Shown here: in pieces, positions 50,235 to 57,905 of the stretch | How positions within the stretch are numbered: position 1 is the stretch's first letter | Layout: every line of letters starts with the position of its first letter | Assembly (NCBI GenBank): GCA_002238425.1 | Contig: MPMJ01000017.1 | Location: forward strand, 1 to 62,928 | DNA: 62,928 nt | Origin: SAR202 cluster bacterium bin16 | Lineage (GTDB): Bacteria; Chloroflexota; Dehalococcoidia; Lucifugimonadales; Australimonadaceae | Direction: 5' to 3' | Position numbers and translations under genes: made by a program | The notes under the pieces: model-generated | The model's database searches: none | Told to the model about the DNA's origin: nothing | What the model saw: only the letters and a program-made list of their open reading frames with translations

Positions 50235-50298
50235 CTATCCGGTGCGGTCCCCTCTCCCTACACCTACCAGGGGAGAGGGACAGGATGAGGGTACTGAA

Positions 50299-50329
50299 GG
50301 GGGCGGCCAACTGGCCGCCCCTCTCTTTT
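50299..50329 (+). terminator. Intrinsic terminator after the aldolase
   Basis: Stem GGGGGCGGCC / GGCCGCCCCT with loop AACT, then CTCTTTT. It follows a CCCCTCTCCC...GGGGAGAGGG repeat (50250-50280). Closes the amidohydrolase-Rieske-aldolase transcript. Confidence 0.75.
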
Positions 50330-50433
50330 AGCCCAACCTGTGACACGCCCCCATTGCGCCGATGGCCCCCGCCTCCCTACCATGGTTCGCAGCGAGGCAC
50401 GGATTGGTGAGTGGCCACCATGCTCGGCATCGT

Positions 50434-50566
50434 GAGCAGAAATGAACAGAAAAGAACAGTTTCTGAGCAGGAATGAACAGCGAATGAGCGGAAATGAACA
50501 GCCCAACTGCTCACTCCGGAGGCCTGATCTACGAGTGGGAATGAGGGGATGAGCAGAAATGAGCAG
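50434..50566 (+). promoter_or_regulatory. Four phased 16-bp direct repeats upstream of the siroheme reductase
   Basis: GAGCRGRAATGARCAG occurs at 50434, 50465, 50486 and 50551, all in the same orientation, with spacings of 31, 21 and 65 bases (close to 3, 2 and 6 helical turns). Their A-rich sequence stands out from the GC-rich surroundings. They lie 68 bases upstream of the -10 at 50634 and look like an activator or repressor binding array. Confidence 0.6.
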
Positions 50567-50633
50567 TCTTTCCCCTGCGAAACCTTTCCTGGGAGGGCCA
50601 TCCTCGCCCCCATAGCGCCCCCTTGCCAACCTG

Positions 50634-50642
50634 TGCTACACT
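50634..50642 (+). promoter_or_regulatory. Extended -10 (TGCTACACT) of the siroheme reductase transcript
   Basis: TGCTACACT ends 10 bases before ATG 50653 of the Cys-rich leader ORF. There is no -35 at 17 bases, as is usual for extended -10 promoters. It predicts a transcript starting at or just before that ATG. Confidence 0.55.
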
Positions 50643-50652
50643 CTTCCGCGGT

Positions 50653-50697
50653 ATGAACATCGCCGTCACCACGTGCGCTTGTTGTTGTCGACCATAG
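50653..50697 (+). CDS. Cysteine-rich leader peptide (putative attenuator)
   Basis: A 14-codon ORF reading M-N-I-A-V-T-T-C-A-C-C-C-R-P and TAG, with codons TGC GCT TGT TGT TGT at 50674-50688: four Cys in five codons. It has no Shine-Dalgarno, but the predicted transcription start is at its ATG, so it would be translated leaderless. It lies 86 bases before the siroheme sulfite/nitrite reductase. Cys-rich upstream ORFs that sense cysteine supply are known in front of sulfur-assimilation genes in mycobacteria. Here the ORF would stall ribosomes at low cysteinyl-tRNA. Expression is not shown. Confidence 0.65.
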   Translation: MNIAVTTCACCCRP

Positions 50698-50765
50698 GGC
50701 CGACAGTACTCACACGCCGTCAAAACTGCGCCCTTCTCAGGAACCCCGAGAAGGGCGCTTTGTTA
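50687..50765 (+). promoter_or_regulatory. Attenuator hairpins between leader ORF and siroheme reductase
   Basis: Hairpin one: TGTCG (50687-50691, overlapping the last Cys codon) with CGACA (50701-50705). Hairpin two: perfect 11-bp GCGCCCTTCTC / GAGAAGGGCGC (50728-50738, 50748-50758), then TTTGTT, a terminator-like structure. The AGGGC around the leader stop (50696-50700) and the GAGAA of the reductase's Shine-Dalgarno region (50774-50778) can both pair with arm one of hairpin two, giving alternative folds. Confidence 0.6.
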
Positions 50766-50782
50766 TACAGAAGGAGAACCAG

Positions 50783-52606
50783 ATGACCAGCACCGCTCCC
50801 CGCCCCATCATCCGAGGCACCAAGACCATCGAGGAGAAAAGGCAGTACGACTACTCCAAGGGCGTACTCCCCTACGTTCCCGAGGAGGTCGACGACTTCG
50901 AGACGGAGGCGACCCGCTACCTCAACGGCGAATGGCCCACCGAGGAGCAGTTCATCATGTACCGCCTCGTGCGCGGGGTCTACGGCCAGCGCCAGGCGGA
51001 CGTGCAGATGATGCGCATCAAGATCCCCGGCGGCGCGCTCACCCCCGGGCACCTGGAGGCGTTCGGCGACGTCGTCAGCCAGTACGCTCCGCTCAAGAAG
51101 GGCCACATCACCACCCGTGAGAACCTGCAGGTCCACTTCGTCAAGCTCGCCGACACTCCCCACGTCATGCGTATCTTGGGCGACGCGGGCCTCATCACCC
51201 GCGAGGCGTGCGGCAACACCGTCCGTAACGTGGCGGGCGACCCCCTCTCCGGCGTGAAGCTGGAGGAGCCCTTCTACGTCGCGCCCTACCTCGCAGCCTA
51301 CGCTCGCTACTTCGTCCGCCACGAGTACACGCAGGCGCTCCCCCGCAAGTGGAAGACCTCCTTCTCCAGCGGCGGAGACGATGACGTCGTGGCCGACATC
51401 CACGACCTCGCCTTCCTCCCGAAGCTCCGCGACCGCGAAGACGGCAGCGAGCCGGAGAAGGGCTTCGAGATCCGCATCGGCGGCGGCACGTCCATCATGC
51501 CCCGCCTCGCCTGGACGCTCTACGACTTCGTGCCTGTCACCGAGTACCTCAAGGTCGCCGAGGCCGCCATCCGCGTCTTTCATCGCACCGACGAGCTCCG
51601 CAAGAACCGCATGCGCGCGCGCATCAAGTTCTACGTCGACCGCATCGGCATCGAGGCCTTCCGCGAGGAGGTCGAGCAGGAGATGCAGGGCGACTGGGCG
51701 CAGGCCGACTTCGACCCCACGCCCTGGATGGAGCTCCCGCCTGAGATGATCGACGAGCCCCCTGCCCTCGTGCCGGTCGAAGCGCACGACGAGCCTGAGT
51801 TCCTCGCGTGGCGCAAGGACAACGCCCACCCGCAGCAGCAGGAGGGCTACTACGTCGTCTACGTCACGCTCCCGCTCGGCGACATCTTCGCGCACCAGTT
51901 CCCCGTGCTCGCCGACATCGGACGCAAGTACGCCGGCGGCATCCGCGCATCCACGGAGCAGAACATCCTCTACCGCTGGGTGCCGGAGGGCTACCTGTAC
52001 GACGTCTGGGCCGCGCTCAAGGCCACCGGCCTGGCCGAGGACGGCGCGAACTCCATCACGGACGTCGTCTCCTGCCCCGGCACCGACAGCTGCAAGATGG
52101 GCATCACCTCCTCGATGGGCGTCGCCGAGGCGCTTCGGAGCAGTATCCGCAGCTACGGCTCCGATGACCCTGCCGTCAAGAGCCTGCACGTCAAGGTCAG
52201 CGGCTGCCCCAACGGCTGCTCGCGCCACCACATCGCCAACATCGGTTTCCACGGCGCGGCCACCAAGGGCGACGGCAACCAGGTGCCCGCCTACGAGGTC
52301 TTCCTCGCGGGCAACTACGGCAACCAGGACCCCACCCGCTTCGGCCACCGCGTGAAGGCCAAGGTGCCCGCCAAGCGCGTCCCAGCCTTCATGGACGGCA
52401 TCCTCGCCCACTACCAGTCCAACCGCGACGACGGCGAGTCGTTCAACGACTACGTGGACCGCGTCGGCACCGCCCCGTTCGAGGAGCTCGCCGGACAGTT
52501 CCGCGAGGTCGGCGCCCTCAACAAAGAGAACCTCGACAACTACATCGACTGGGGCAAGAACATCCTCTACAAGCTCGAACGCGGCGAAGGCGAGTGCGCG
52601 GTCTAG
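50783..52606 (+). CDS. Siroheme- and 4Fe-4S-containing sulfite/nitrite reductase
   Basis: A 607-residue six-electron reductase (sulfite to sulfide or nitrite to ammonia). Two ferredoxin-like half domains (R-I-K-I-P-G-G-A-L-T near 75; V-T-L-P-L-G-D near 365) alternate with siroheme-binding parts: H-I-T-T-R-E-N-L-Q-V-H near 108, and cluster ligands C-P-G-T-D-S-C (431, 437) and C-P-N-G-C (475, 479). It is the single-chain ferredoxin-dependent type. Motifs do not separate the two substrates, but the cysteine-rich leader ORF ahead favours sulfite and cysteine synthesis. Strong Shine-Dalgarno AAGGAG at 50771. A terminator follows. Confidence 0.9.
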   Translation: MTSTAPRPIIRGTKTIEEKRQYDYSKGVLPYVPEEVDDFETEATRYLNGEWPTEEQFIMYRLVRGVYGQRQADVQMMRIKIPGGALTPGHLEAFGDVVSQYAPLKKGHITTRENLQVHFVKLADTPHVMRILGDAGLITREACGNTVRNVAGDPLSGVKLEEPFYVAPYLAAYARYFVRHEYTQALPRKWKTSFSSGGDDDVVADIHDLAFLPKLRDREDGSEPEKGFEIRIGGGTSIMPRLAWTLYDFVPVTEYLKVAEAAIRVFHRTDELRKNRMRARIKFYVDRIGIEAFREEVEQEMQGDWAQADFDPTPWMELPPEMIDEPPALVPVEAHDEPEFLAWRKDNAHPQQQEGYYVVYVTLPLGDIFAHQFPVLADIGRKYAGGIRASTEQNILYRWVPEGYLYDVWAALKATGLAEDGANSITDVVSCPGTDSCKMGITSSMGVAEALRSSIRSYGSDDPAVKSLHVKVSGCPNGCSRHHIANIGFHGAATKGDGNQVPAYEVFLAGNYGNQDPTRFGHRVKAKVPAKRVPAFMDGILAHYQSNRDDGESFNDYVDRVGTAPFEELAGQFREVGALNKENLDNYIDWGKNILYKLERGEGECAV

Positions 52607-52634
52607 TACACCGCACGGGAATCCATAGACCTAC

Positions 52635-52660
52635 AAGGGCACCCCTCGGGGTGCCCTTCC
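52635..52660 (+). terminator. Terminator after the siroheme reductase
   Basis: AAGGGCACCCC-tc-GGGGTGCCCTT, an 11-bp palindrome 28 bases after the stop, with a short following CCCGTG and no T run. Confidence 0.6.
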
Positions 52661-52681
52661 CGTGATTGCGCGATGCTTCTC

Positions 52682-52690
52682 TGGTAGAGT
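52682..52690 (+). promoter_or_regulatory. Extended -10 (TGGTAGAGT) before the SDR
   Basis: TGGTAGAGT, 36 bases before ATG 52727; a strong AAGGAGGGAG ribosome site lies between. Confidence 0.45.
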
Positions 52691-52726
52691 CAAGCCATTC
52701 GATGAACTGTGCATAAGGAGGGAGCC

Positions 52727-53632
52727 ATGTCCGTAGAAGGCAAGGTAGTACTCATCACCGGAGGCGCGCGAGGGATGGGACGCGAGATGGTGCGCGCGTT
52801 CCTGAAGGAAGGAGCCAAGGTCGTCGCCACCGACCTCTCGTGGGTTCCCACCGGCGTCTCCAACGACGACTTCGACTTCTTCGAAGAGATCAGGGAGAAC
52901 CCCAACGCGCTCATCTGCACGATGGACATAACGCTTCAGTCGCACGTCGATGAGGCGTACAGGAAGACGATCGAGAAGTTCGGCACCGTCGACGTCATCA
53001 TCAACAACGGTGGCACGCGCCAGCGGGACCTCTACCTAGACACCCACGGCAGCGTCACCGTCCTCGAGACCGACATCAGCGAGTGGGAGAAGATGTTCGG
53101 CACGCACGTCTTCGGCAACCTCCGCGTTATCAAGCGGTTCGTGCAGCCGATGATCGAGAAGCGCAGCGGCAGCATCATCAACTCCTCGTCCAGCCAACTG
53201 CTCAACGCCCACGCCTCCGGCCAGGGCGAGCCCGTGTTCTACGGCATGAGCAGAGAGGGCGCATACCAGCCTGCCAAGGCCGCGATGGGCTCCATGACCA
53301 TCTACCTCGCCAAGGAGCTCCAGCAGTACAACATCGCCGCGAACGTCATGCTCCCCGGCCACACCGCCACCACCGGCTCCGACGAGCAGGAGCAGGTGCG
53401 CCACGAGATCAGGATGAAGCTGGGCCAGGAGCGGTCCAACTGGACGCCGCGCCGCGTGCGCGCCGACAACGTCGTCCCTCTCGCGCTTCACCTCGCCGAG
53501 CAGGACGGCAGCGGCATCACCGGGCGCTGGATAAGCTGCATGGGCTTCAACGAGGAGCAGGGCTTCGGTGGCTTCGAGACCTGGGGCCACCCCGACGACG
53601 TCGCAGCGGCCCGCGCCGCCGGCACGCTCTGA
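52727..53632 (+). CDS. Short-chain dehydrogenase/reductase
   Basis: A 301-residue SDR. I-T-G-G-A-R-G-M-G-R-E near 10-20; M-D-I-T near 68; N-N-G-G near 93 in place of the usual N-N-A-G; S-S-S-S near 153; G-A-Y-Q-P-A-K (YxxxK) near 182, preceded by an insertion (A-H-A-S-G-Q-G-E-P-V-F-Y-G-M-S). It has its own promoter and terminator, between the siroheme reductase and the divergent Rieske genes. The substrate is unknown. Confidence 0.88.
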   Translation: MSVEGKVVLITGGARGMGREMVRAFLKEGAKVVATDLSWVPTGVSNDDFDFFEEIRENPNALICTMDITLQSHVDEAYRKTIEKFGTVDVIINNGGTRQRDLYLDTHGSVTVLETDISEWEKMFGTHVFGNLRVIKRFVQPMIEKRSGSIINSSSSQLLNAHASGQGEPVFYGMSREGAYQPAKAAMGSMTIYLAKELQQYNIAANVMLPGHTATTGSDEQEQVRHEIRMKLGQERSNWTPRRVRADNVVPLALHLAEQDGSGITGRWISCMGFNEEQGFGGFETWGHPDDVAAARAAGTL

Positions 53633-53658
53633 TCGCCACCGGAGAGACACGTTTAGCA

Positions 53659-53692
53659 CGCAGGGGCGGCCAATGGCCGCCCCTGCGTTTAT
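53659..53692. terminator. Bidirectional terminator between converging genes
   Basis: Perfect 13-bp stem CGCAGGGGCGGCC / GGCCGCCCCTGCG with loop AAT, then TTTATTCTT. It lies between the SDR stop and the minus-strand Rieske stop. Confidence 0.8.
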
Positions 53693-53711
53693 TCTTGAGC
53701 AAGGTTGACGG

Positions 53712-55022
53712 CTAGCCGGGAACCCTGAGCTTCGCCTCAGGAATCTCGTTGGACTTTGCGTGCAGCCAGTCCTCCAACTGGTCGAGCCAGTCTGCACCCT
53801 TCGGCAACGTAGCCGAAGTCGTCCGCACGCGGTACCACTCCGGGTTGTCGACGCCGGGCGGCGTGATACCCTGCTCGCTCAACTCCCGCGCCGCGCGGAT
53901 GAGCCTGCGCCGCACCCGGATGATCATTGCGTCGGACGTTCCCAGGTGCTCCTGCGTCCGGTCGTAGATCGGCCCCATGCTCTCGGTCGCGGCCTGGTCC
54001 TGCAGCGGGATGGTCGGGATGCCGGTGAACGTCTTCTCGCGCTGCGCCTCGCGGTCCTGACCGTAGTGGTTGCTGCGGTTCATCTCAGGCCGCCACCAGG
54101 AGAGGCCGTCCGCTTCCCTCGGCCGGAACTCGCCCACGCCGCTGCCGCCTCGGGCCATCGCTCCGGTCGGCCCCATCAGTTCCTCGAGCGACGTCACCGG
54201 GTTCCACAGCACTGTCCACACGATGGTGTGGTAGTCGTCCATCGGCACCCAGATGTGCCCTGGTACCGTCCCATCCGGATAGCCCGGGAAGAGCGTGTGG
54301 ATGGGAAACATGAACTGAGTCACGCGCCAGTACGTCGTCTCCGGGTCCTCTTCGCGGTTCGCCGCGTAGACGACGCCGTAGTTCGTCGGCACCACTTCCA
54401 GCTTCGGGTGCTTGTCCGTGTGCCAGACGCCCATGTACGGAGGGTCGTCCGGGTTCAGCCTGCCGTGGAGGAAGTAGAGGTGACTGGTGTCGATGTCTCC
54501 CTCCAAGGCCTGCACCCAGTTGCACTCCCGCTGGAACGGCGTGAGCCGCCGGTGCGACGCGGGCACCGACATCCACTCCAGGTCGGGCAGCGGAGGCGGT
54601 GTCTCGCGAGGGCCCATGTACGTCCACACCATGCCGCCCGCCTCGATGCACGGGTACGCCCGCTGCCGCACCTTGGTCTTGAAGTTGCTCGCCGCGGGCT
54701 CGTTGGGCATGTCGACGCATTGGCCTGTCACGTCGTACTTCCAGCCGTGGTAGATGCAGCGGATGCCGTCGTCCTCGTTGCGGCCGTAGAAGAGCGAGCA
54801 CCCGCGGTGCGAGCAATTCTCCGCCATCAGGCCAACCCGTCCGCTCGTGTCCCGCAGTATCACGAGGTCCTCGCCCAGCAGGCGGATGCGCTCCGGGCTG
54901 CTGTCGCGTTCGGGCAGGTCGGATGAGCGCATGACCGGCGTCCAGTACTGCCGGATCATCTCGCCCATCGGCGTGCCGGGGCCGACACGGGTCATCAACT
55001 CATTGTCTTCGCGAGTCAGCAT
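53712..55022 (-). CDS. Rieske oxygenase (phthalate dioxygenase-like)
   Basis: A 436-residue Rieske oxygenase. Ligands C-S-H-R-G near 70 and C-I-Y-H-G-W-K-Y near 88; mononuclear iron motif E-G-D-I-D-T-S-H-L-Y-F-L-H near 173. N-terminus M-L-T-R-E-D-N-E-L-M-T-R-V-G-P-G-T-P-M-G matches phthalate 4,5-dioxygenase and related O-demethylase/oxygenase components. Strong promoter TTGACA-17-TACATT upstream and GGAGGAGCC before the ATG. Divergent from another Rieske gene that shares the same control region. Confidence 0.92.
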   Translation of the reverse strand: MLTREDNELMTRVGPGTPMGEMIRQYWTPVMRSSDLPERDSSPERIRLLGEDLVILRDTSGRVGLMAENCSHRGCSLFYGRNEDDGIRCIYHGWKYDVTGQCVDMPNEPAASNFKTKVRQRAYPCIEAGGMVWTYMGPRETPPPLPDLEWMSVPASHRRLTPFQRECNWVQALEGDIDTSHLYFLHGRLNPDDPPYMGVWHTDKHPKLEVVPTNYGVVYAANREEDPETTYWRVTQFMFPIHTLFPGYPDGTVPGHIWVPMDDYHTIVWTVLWNPVTSLEELMGPTGAMARGGSGVGEFRPREADGLSWWRPEMNRSNHYGQDREAQREKTFTGIPTIPLQDQAATESMGPIYDRTQEHLGTSDAMIIRVRRRLIRAARELSEQGITPPGVDNPEWYRVRTTSATLPKGADWLDQLEDWLHAKSNEIPEAKLRVPG

Positions 55023-55075
55023 CGGCTCCTCCTGCCCAGCAGCTTCTATGCTCGTCCATCCATGCGTCTTCCATG

Positions 55076-55104
55076 AATGTATGGATTGCCATTTCCCCTG
55101 TCAA
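55076..55104 (-). promoter_or_regulatory. Near-consensus sigma-70 promoter of the minus-strand Rieske gene
   Basis: On the minus strand TTGACA (55104-55099), 17-base spacer, TACATT (55081-55076). An inverted repeat ATCCAT...ATGGAT (55058-55063, 55081-55086) brackets the -10 and start site and might be an operator. Confidence 0.7.
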
Positions 55105-55159
55105 TGCGCGTGAATCGTACCGCTACGCCTCTACGATGCAGTTAACCTCCAATCTCGCC

Positions 55160-55188
55160 TTGACTTTGCCCATGTGCTGGGCTAGTTT
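55160..55188 (+). promoter_or_regulatory. Sigma-70 promoter of the plus-strand Rieske gene
   Basis: TTGACT (55160-55165), 17-base spacer, TAGTTT (55183-55188). The two -35 boxes of this divergent region are 55 bases apart; a GTTAAC lies at 55141-55146. Confidence 0.65.
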
Positions 55189-55238
55189 GCCCTCGAGGGT
55201 ACGGTCGGCAGAGTAACGACGCTGCGAGGAGAACAGCG

Positions 55239-56510
55239 ATGCTCAGCGCGGAAGATAATGCGCTACTCACCCAGACAGGGCCGGGCACGCCGGGAGGCGA
55301 GATGCTCCGCCGCTACTGGCACCCTGTCGCCCTTGCAGAAGAGTTGCCGCTCGGTGGCTCCCCCCTGCATGTACGTATCCTCGGCGAAGACCTCGCGCTC
55401 TTCCGCAACCAGTACGGTGAACTCGGCCTGCTGGGAATCCACTGCTCGCACCGCGCCGCCGACCTGAGCTACGGACGCATCGAGGACGGCGGGCTGCGCT
55501 GCCTCTACCACGGCTGGCTGTACGACGTCCACGGAAACTGCCTGGAACAACCCGGTGAGCCGGAAGGCAGCACCTTCAAGGACAAGGTCAAGCACCTCGC
55601 CTACCCATGCGTCGAGGCCGGCGGGTTCATCCTGGCCTACATGGGCCCGGGCGAACCGCCGCTGCTCCCTGCCTATGAGTTCCTCACGGCTCCGGAGGAG
55701 TCCGTCTTCGCGTCGAAGCTGCTCTCCGCCTGCAACTACCTGCAGGGAAACGAGGGCAACATCGACCCCGTGCACCTCTCGTACCTCCACCGCTTCCTGC
55801 GGGAGGAAGAGCGGGCGCGCGCGGTCGTCGGCGGCACCGGCTCTTCCAATTCCTACTTCACCCACGACGTAAGCCCGACGATCGAGGTGGAGGAGACCTT
55901 CTTCGGGCTGCGCATATTCTCCGTGCGCGACGGCGGCGACGGCGCGAGTTACGTGCGTATAACCAACTTCGTCTACCCCAACATGGCCCCGAACCCGCAG
56001 GGCGTGGACGGCTTCAACATCAACTGGCACGTCCCCATCGACGACACCCACCACTGGAAGTTCCGCGTCAACTTCAGGCGGGGCGGCCCGCTGGACAAAG
56101 AGCAGCTCCGGAACGACTTCTACTCCGAGATGGGCGACGACTGGGTGCCCCACCGGAACCTCGGCAACCGGTTCATGCAGGACCGTGAGGAGATGGTCGC
56201 CACAAGCTTCATCGGCATGGGCCGGTTCTTCGCCGCGCACGACCTCTACGCGACCGAGACCCAAGGAGCGATACAGGACCGCTCCGCGGAGCACCTCGGC
56301 ACGACGGACAAGGCCATCGCCGCGCATCGCCGCCTGCTGCTGCAGGCTGTCCGCGCCGTGCAGGATGGTGCAGACCCGCCCAACGTGACGCACGACCCTG
56401 TCCGCAACGACTACGAAGACCTCATCTGCGCGGACGCGATCGTGCCCGCAGGCGAGGACTGGCGTACCTCATGGAGGCAATACTTGAAAGTGGGGGCCGC
56501 CGCACGCTGA
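55239..56510 (+). CDS. Rieske oxygenase (phthalate dioxygenase-like)
   Basis: A 423-residue Rieske oxygenase. Ligands C-S-H-R near 67 and C-L-Y-H-G-W-L-Y near 86; iron motif E-G-N-I-D-P-V-H-L-S-Y-L-H near 172. N-terminus M-L-S-A-E-D-N-A-L-L-T-Q-T-G-P-G-T-P-G-G resembles the divergent neighbour but is clearly not a recent copy. GGAGAACAGCG before the ATG. An ABC importer follows 55 bases later, which may bring in the substrate. Confidence 0.92.
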   Translation: MLSAEDNALLTQTGPGTPGGEMLRRYWHPVALAEELPLGGSPLHVRILGEDLALFRNQYGELGLLGIHCSHRAADLSYGRIEDGGLRCLYHGWLYDVHGNCLEQPGEPEGSTFKDKVKHLAYPCVEAGGFILAYMGPGEPPLLPAYEFLTAPEESVFASKLLSACNYLQGNEGNIDPVHLSYLHRFLREEERARAVVGGTGSSNSYFTHDVSPTIEVEETFFGLRIFSVRDGGDGASYVRITNFVYPNMAPNPQGVDGFNINWHVPIDDTHHWKFRVNFRRGGPLDKEQLRNDFYSEMGDDWVPHRNLGNRFMQDREEMVATSFIGMGRFFAAHDLYATETQGAIQDRSAEHLGTTDKAIAAHRRLLLQAVRAVQDGADPPNVTHDPVRNDYEDLICADAIVPAGEDWRTSWRQYLKVGAAAR

Positions 56511-56565
56511 CGTGCACCCCTGCCCTTGATCATCACACCGCGCCTACGTGCACAGGGAGGAAGCC

Positions 56566-57795
56566 ATGCTGCGGTTCGATATGCGACACATCCTGTTGAC
56601 GATACTGATGGCAGTCACTACGGGTGCGCTGCTGGTTGCTTGTGGGGCGGACCCCACCGCAACGCCGACACCTGCTCCCACGCCTACCCCACCGCCTGAG
56701 GCAACGCCCACGCCGATGCCGGTCCAGGTGGCAACGGCAACGCCGACGCCGTCGCGCCCCGAGTGGGAGATCCGGTGGGAAGAGACCATCGCCGCAGCGG
56801 AGGAAGAAGGCAAAGTGGTCGTAACCTCCTGCGGAGGCGAGGGCCGGCGCCGTGCCATGAACGAGGGCTGGGCCGAGGAGTTCCCGAACATCACCCTGGA
56901 ACACCAGCCGTTCAACAGCCGGGACCTCTGGCCGCTCGTCGTCCGCGAGGCCGGATTCGGCCAGCACAACTTCGACATCCGTATCGGCGGCGCCGACACC
57001 ACGACGTTCAGTGCGATGCACACCAACAGCACTCACGCACCGCTGGACTTCGACGAGTGGTTCATCCTGCCGGAGGTCCGCGACCCGGACGTCTGGCTCG
57101 GCGGCATAGACGGCGTCTGGCTGGACACGACGAAGCAGTTCGCCTGGCCCATCGTGCTCACTTCCTCGGCCGGAGACAGCTTCTGGGTCAACCGGAACAT
57201 CATCCCCGAGTCGGAACTCAGCTCCGTTGAGCAGATCACAGACCCGAAGTGGAAGGGCCAGATCATCTCGCTCAGCTCCGAAGGCGGAGCAGCCCAGAAC
57301 ACGATGATGATGCAGATGCTCCAGTACGGAGAGGACTGGCTCAACGACCTACTAGCGAACGAACCCGTCGTGATCCGCGACCACCGCCAGCAGATCGAGT
57401 TCCTGCTCCGCGGGCAATACGGAATAGCGACGACCGTCGACACCAACGCGCTGAGGGACTTCATCGCGGAGGGCGTCGACCTCAGCCACATCGAGTCGCT
57501 CTCCGAGGAGGCACCGAGCCTCAGCAACGCCTGCGAATCGCTCCAGTTGCACAACAACATGCCCCACCCCAACGCCGCCAAGGTCTACGTGAACTGGCTG
57601 CTCACCAGGGAGCATCAGCAGTTGTGGAACGAAGTGGTGCCCACGAACAGCCGCCGCAAGGACGTCGAGTGCGGCCGCTGCAACCTGACCGTGACGGAAG
57701 AAGACCTCACGACATTCCGGCTCAGCCAGGACGAGGGGCTCTCGGAAGACCGCGCCCGGTTCACGGAACTGGTGCAGGGCGTCCTGATACAGTAA
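56566..57795 (+). CDS. ABC transporter substrate-binding lipoprotein (iron/thiamine-type)
   Basis: A 409-residue lipoprotein. Signal peptide with lipobox L-V-A-C (Cys26), then a Thr/Pro linker (A-T-P-T-P-A-P-T-P-T-P) to about residue 65 and a class II periplasmic-binding fold: A-A-A-E-E-E-G-K-V-V-V-T-S, I-T-D-P-K-W-K-G-Q near 225, and a C-terminal N-A-A-K-V-Y-V-N-W-L-L-T-R-E-H-Q near 330. The last part is typical of Fe(III)/thiamine/2-aminoethylphosphonate-type binders (Fbp/Thi families). GGGAGGAAGCC ribosome site. The ATPase and permease genes follow after a pair of hairpins. Confidence 0.88.
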   Translation: MLRFDMRHILLTILMAVTTGALLVACGADPTATPTPAPTPTPPPEATPTPMPVQVATATPTPSRPEWEIRWEETIAAAEEEGKVVVTSCGGEGRRRAMNEGWAEEFPNITLEHQPFNSRDLWPLVVREAGFGQHNFDIRIGGADTTTFSAMHTNSTHAPLDFDEWFILPEVRDPDVWLGGIDGVWLDTTKQFAWPIVLTSSAGDSFWVNRNIIPESELSSVEQITDPKWKGQIISLSSEGGAAQNTMMMQMLQYGEDWLNDLLANEPVVIRDHRQQIEFLLRGQYGIATTVDTNALRDFIAEGVDLSHIESLSEEAPSLSNACESLQLHNNMPHPNAAKVYVNWLLTREHQQLWNEVVPTNSRRKDVECGRCNLTVTEEDLTTFRLSQDEGLSEDRARFTELVQGVLIQ

Positions 57796-57804
57796 GGCTC
57801 ACCA

Positions 57805-57883
57805 CTGCTGGTGAGGCGTGATGCGCCTCACCAGCAGACGGCTTTCCCAATCGGGCGAGCCACAGGCTGAGCCTGTGGCTCGC
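57805..57883 (+). promoter_or_regulatory. Two perfect hairpins between binding protein and ATPase genes
   Basis: Hairpin one: 14-bp stem CTGCTGGTGAGGCG / CGCCTCACCAGCAG (57805-57837). Hairpin two: 13-bp stem GCGAGCCACAGGC / GCCTGTGGCTCGC (57855-57883), tri-base loop TGA. There are no long T runs. They are likely to limit read-through or stabilise the upstream mRNA, giving more binding protein than transporter. Confidence 0.6.
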
Positions 57884-57905
57884 TGAGTACTACGCCGGGG
57901 TTTCG

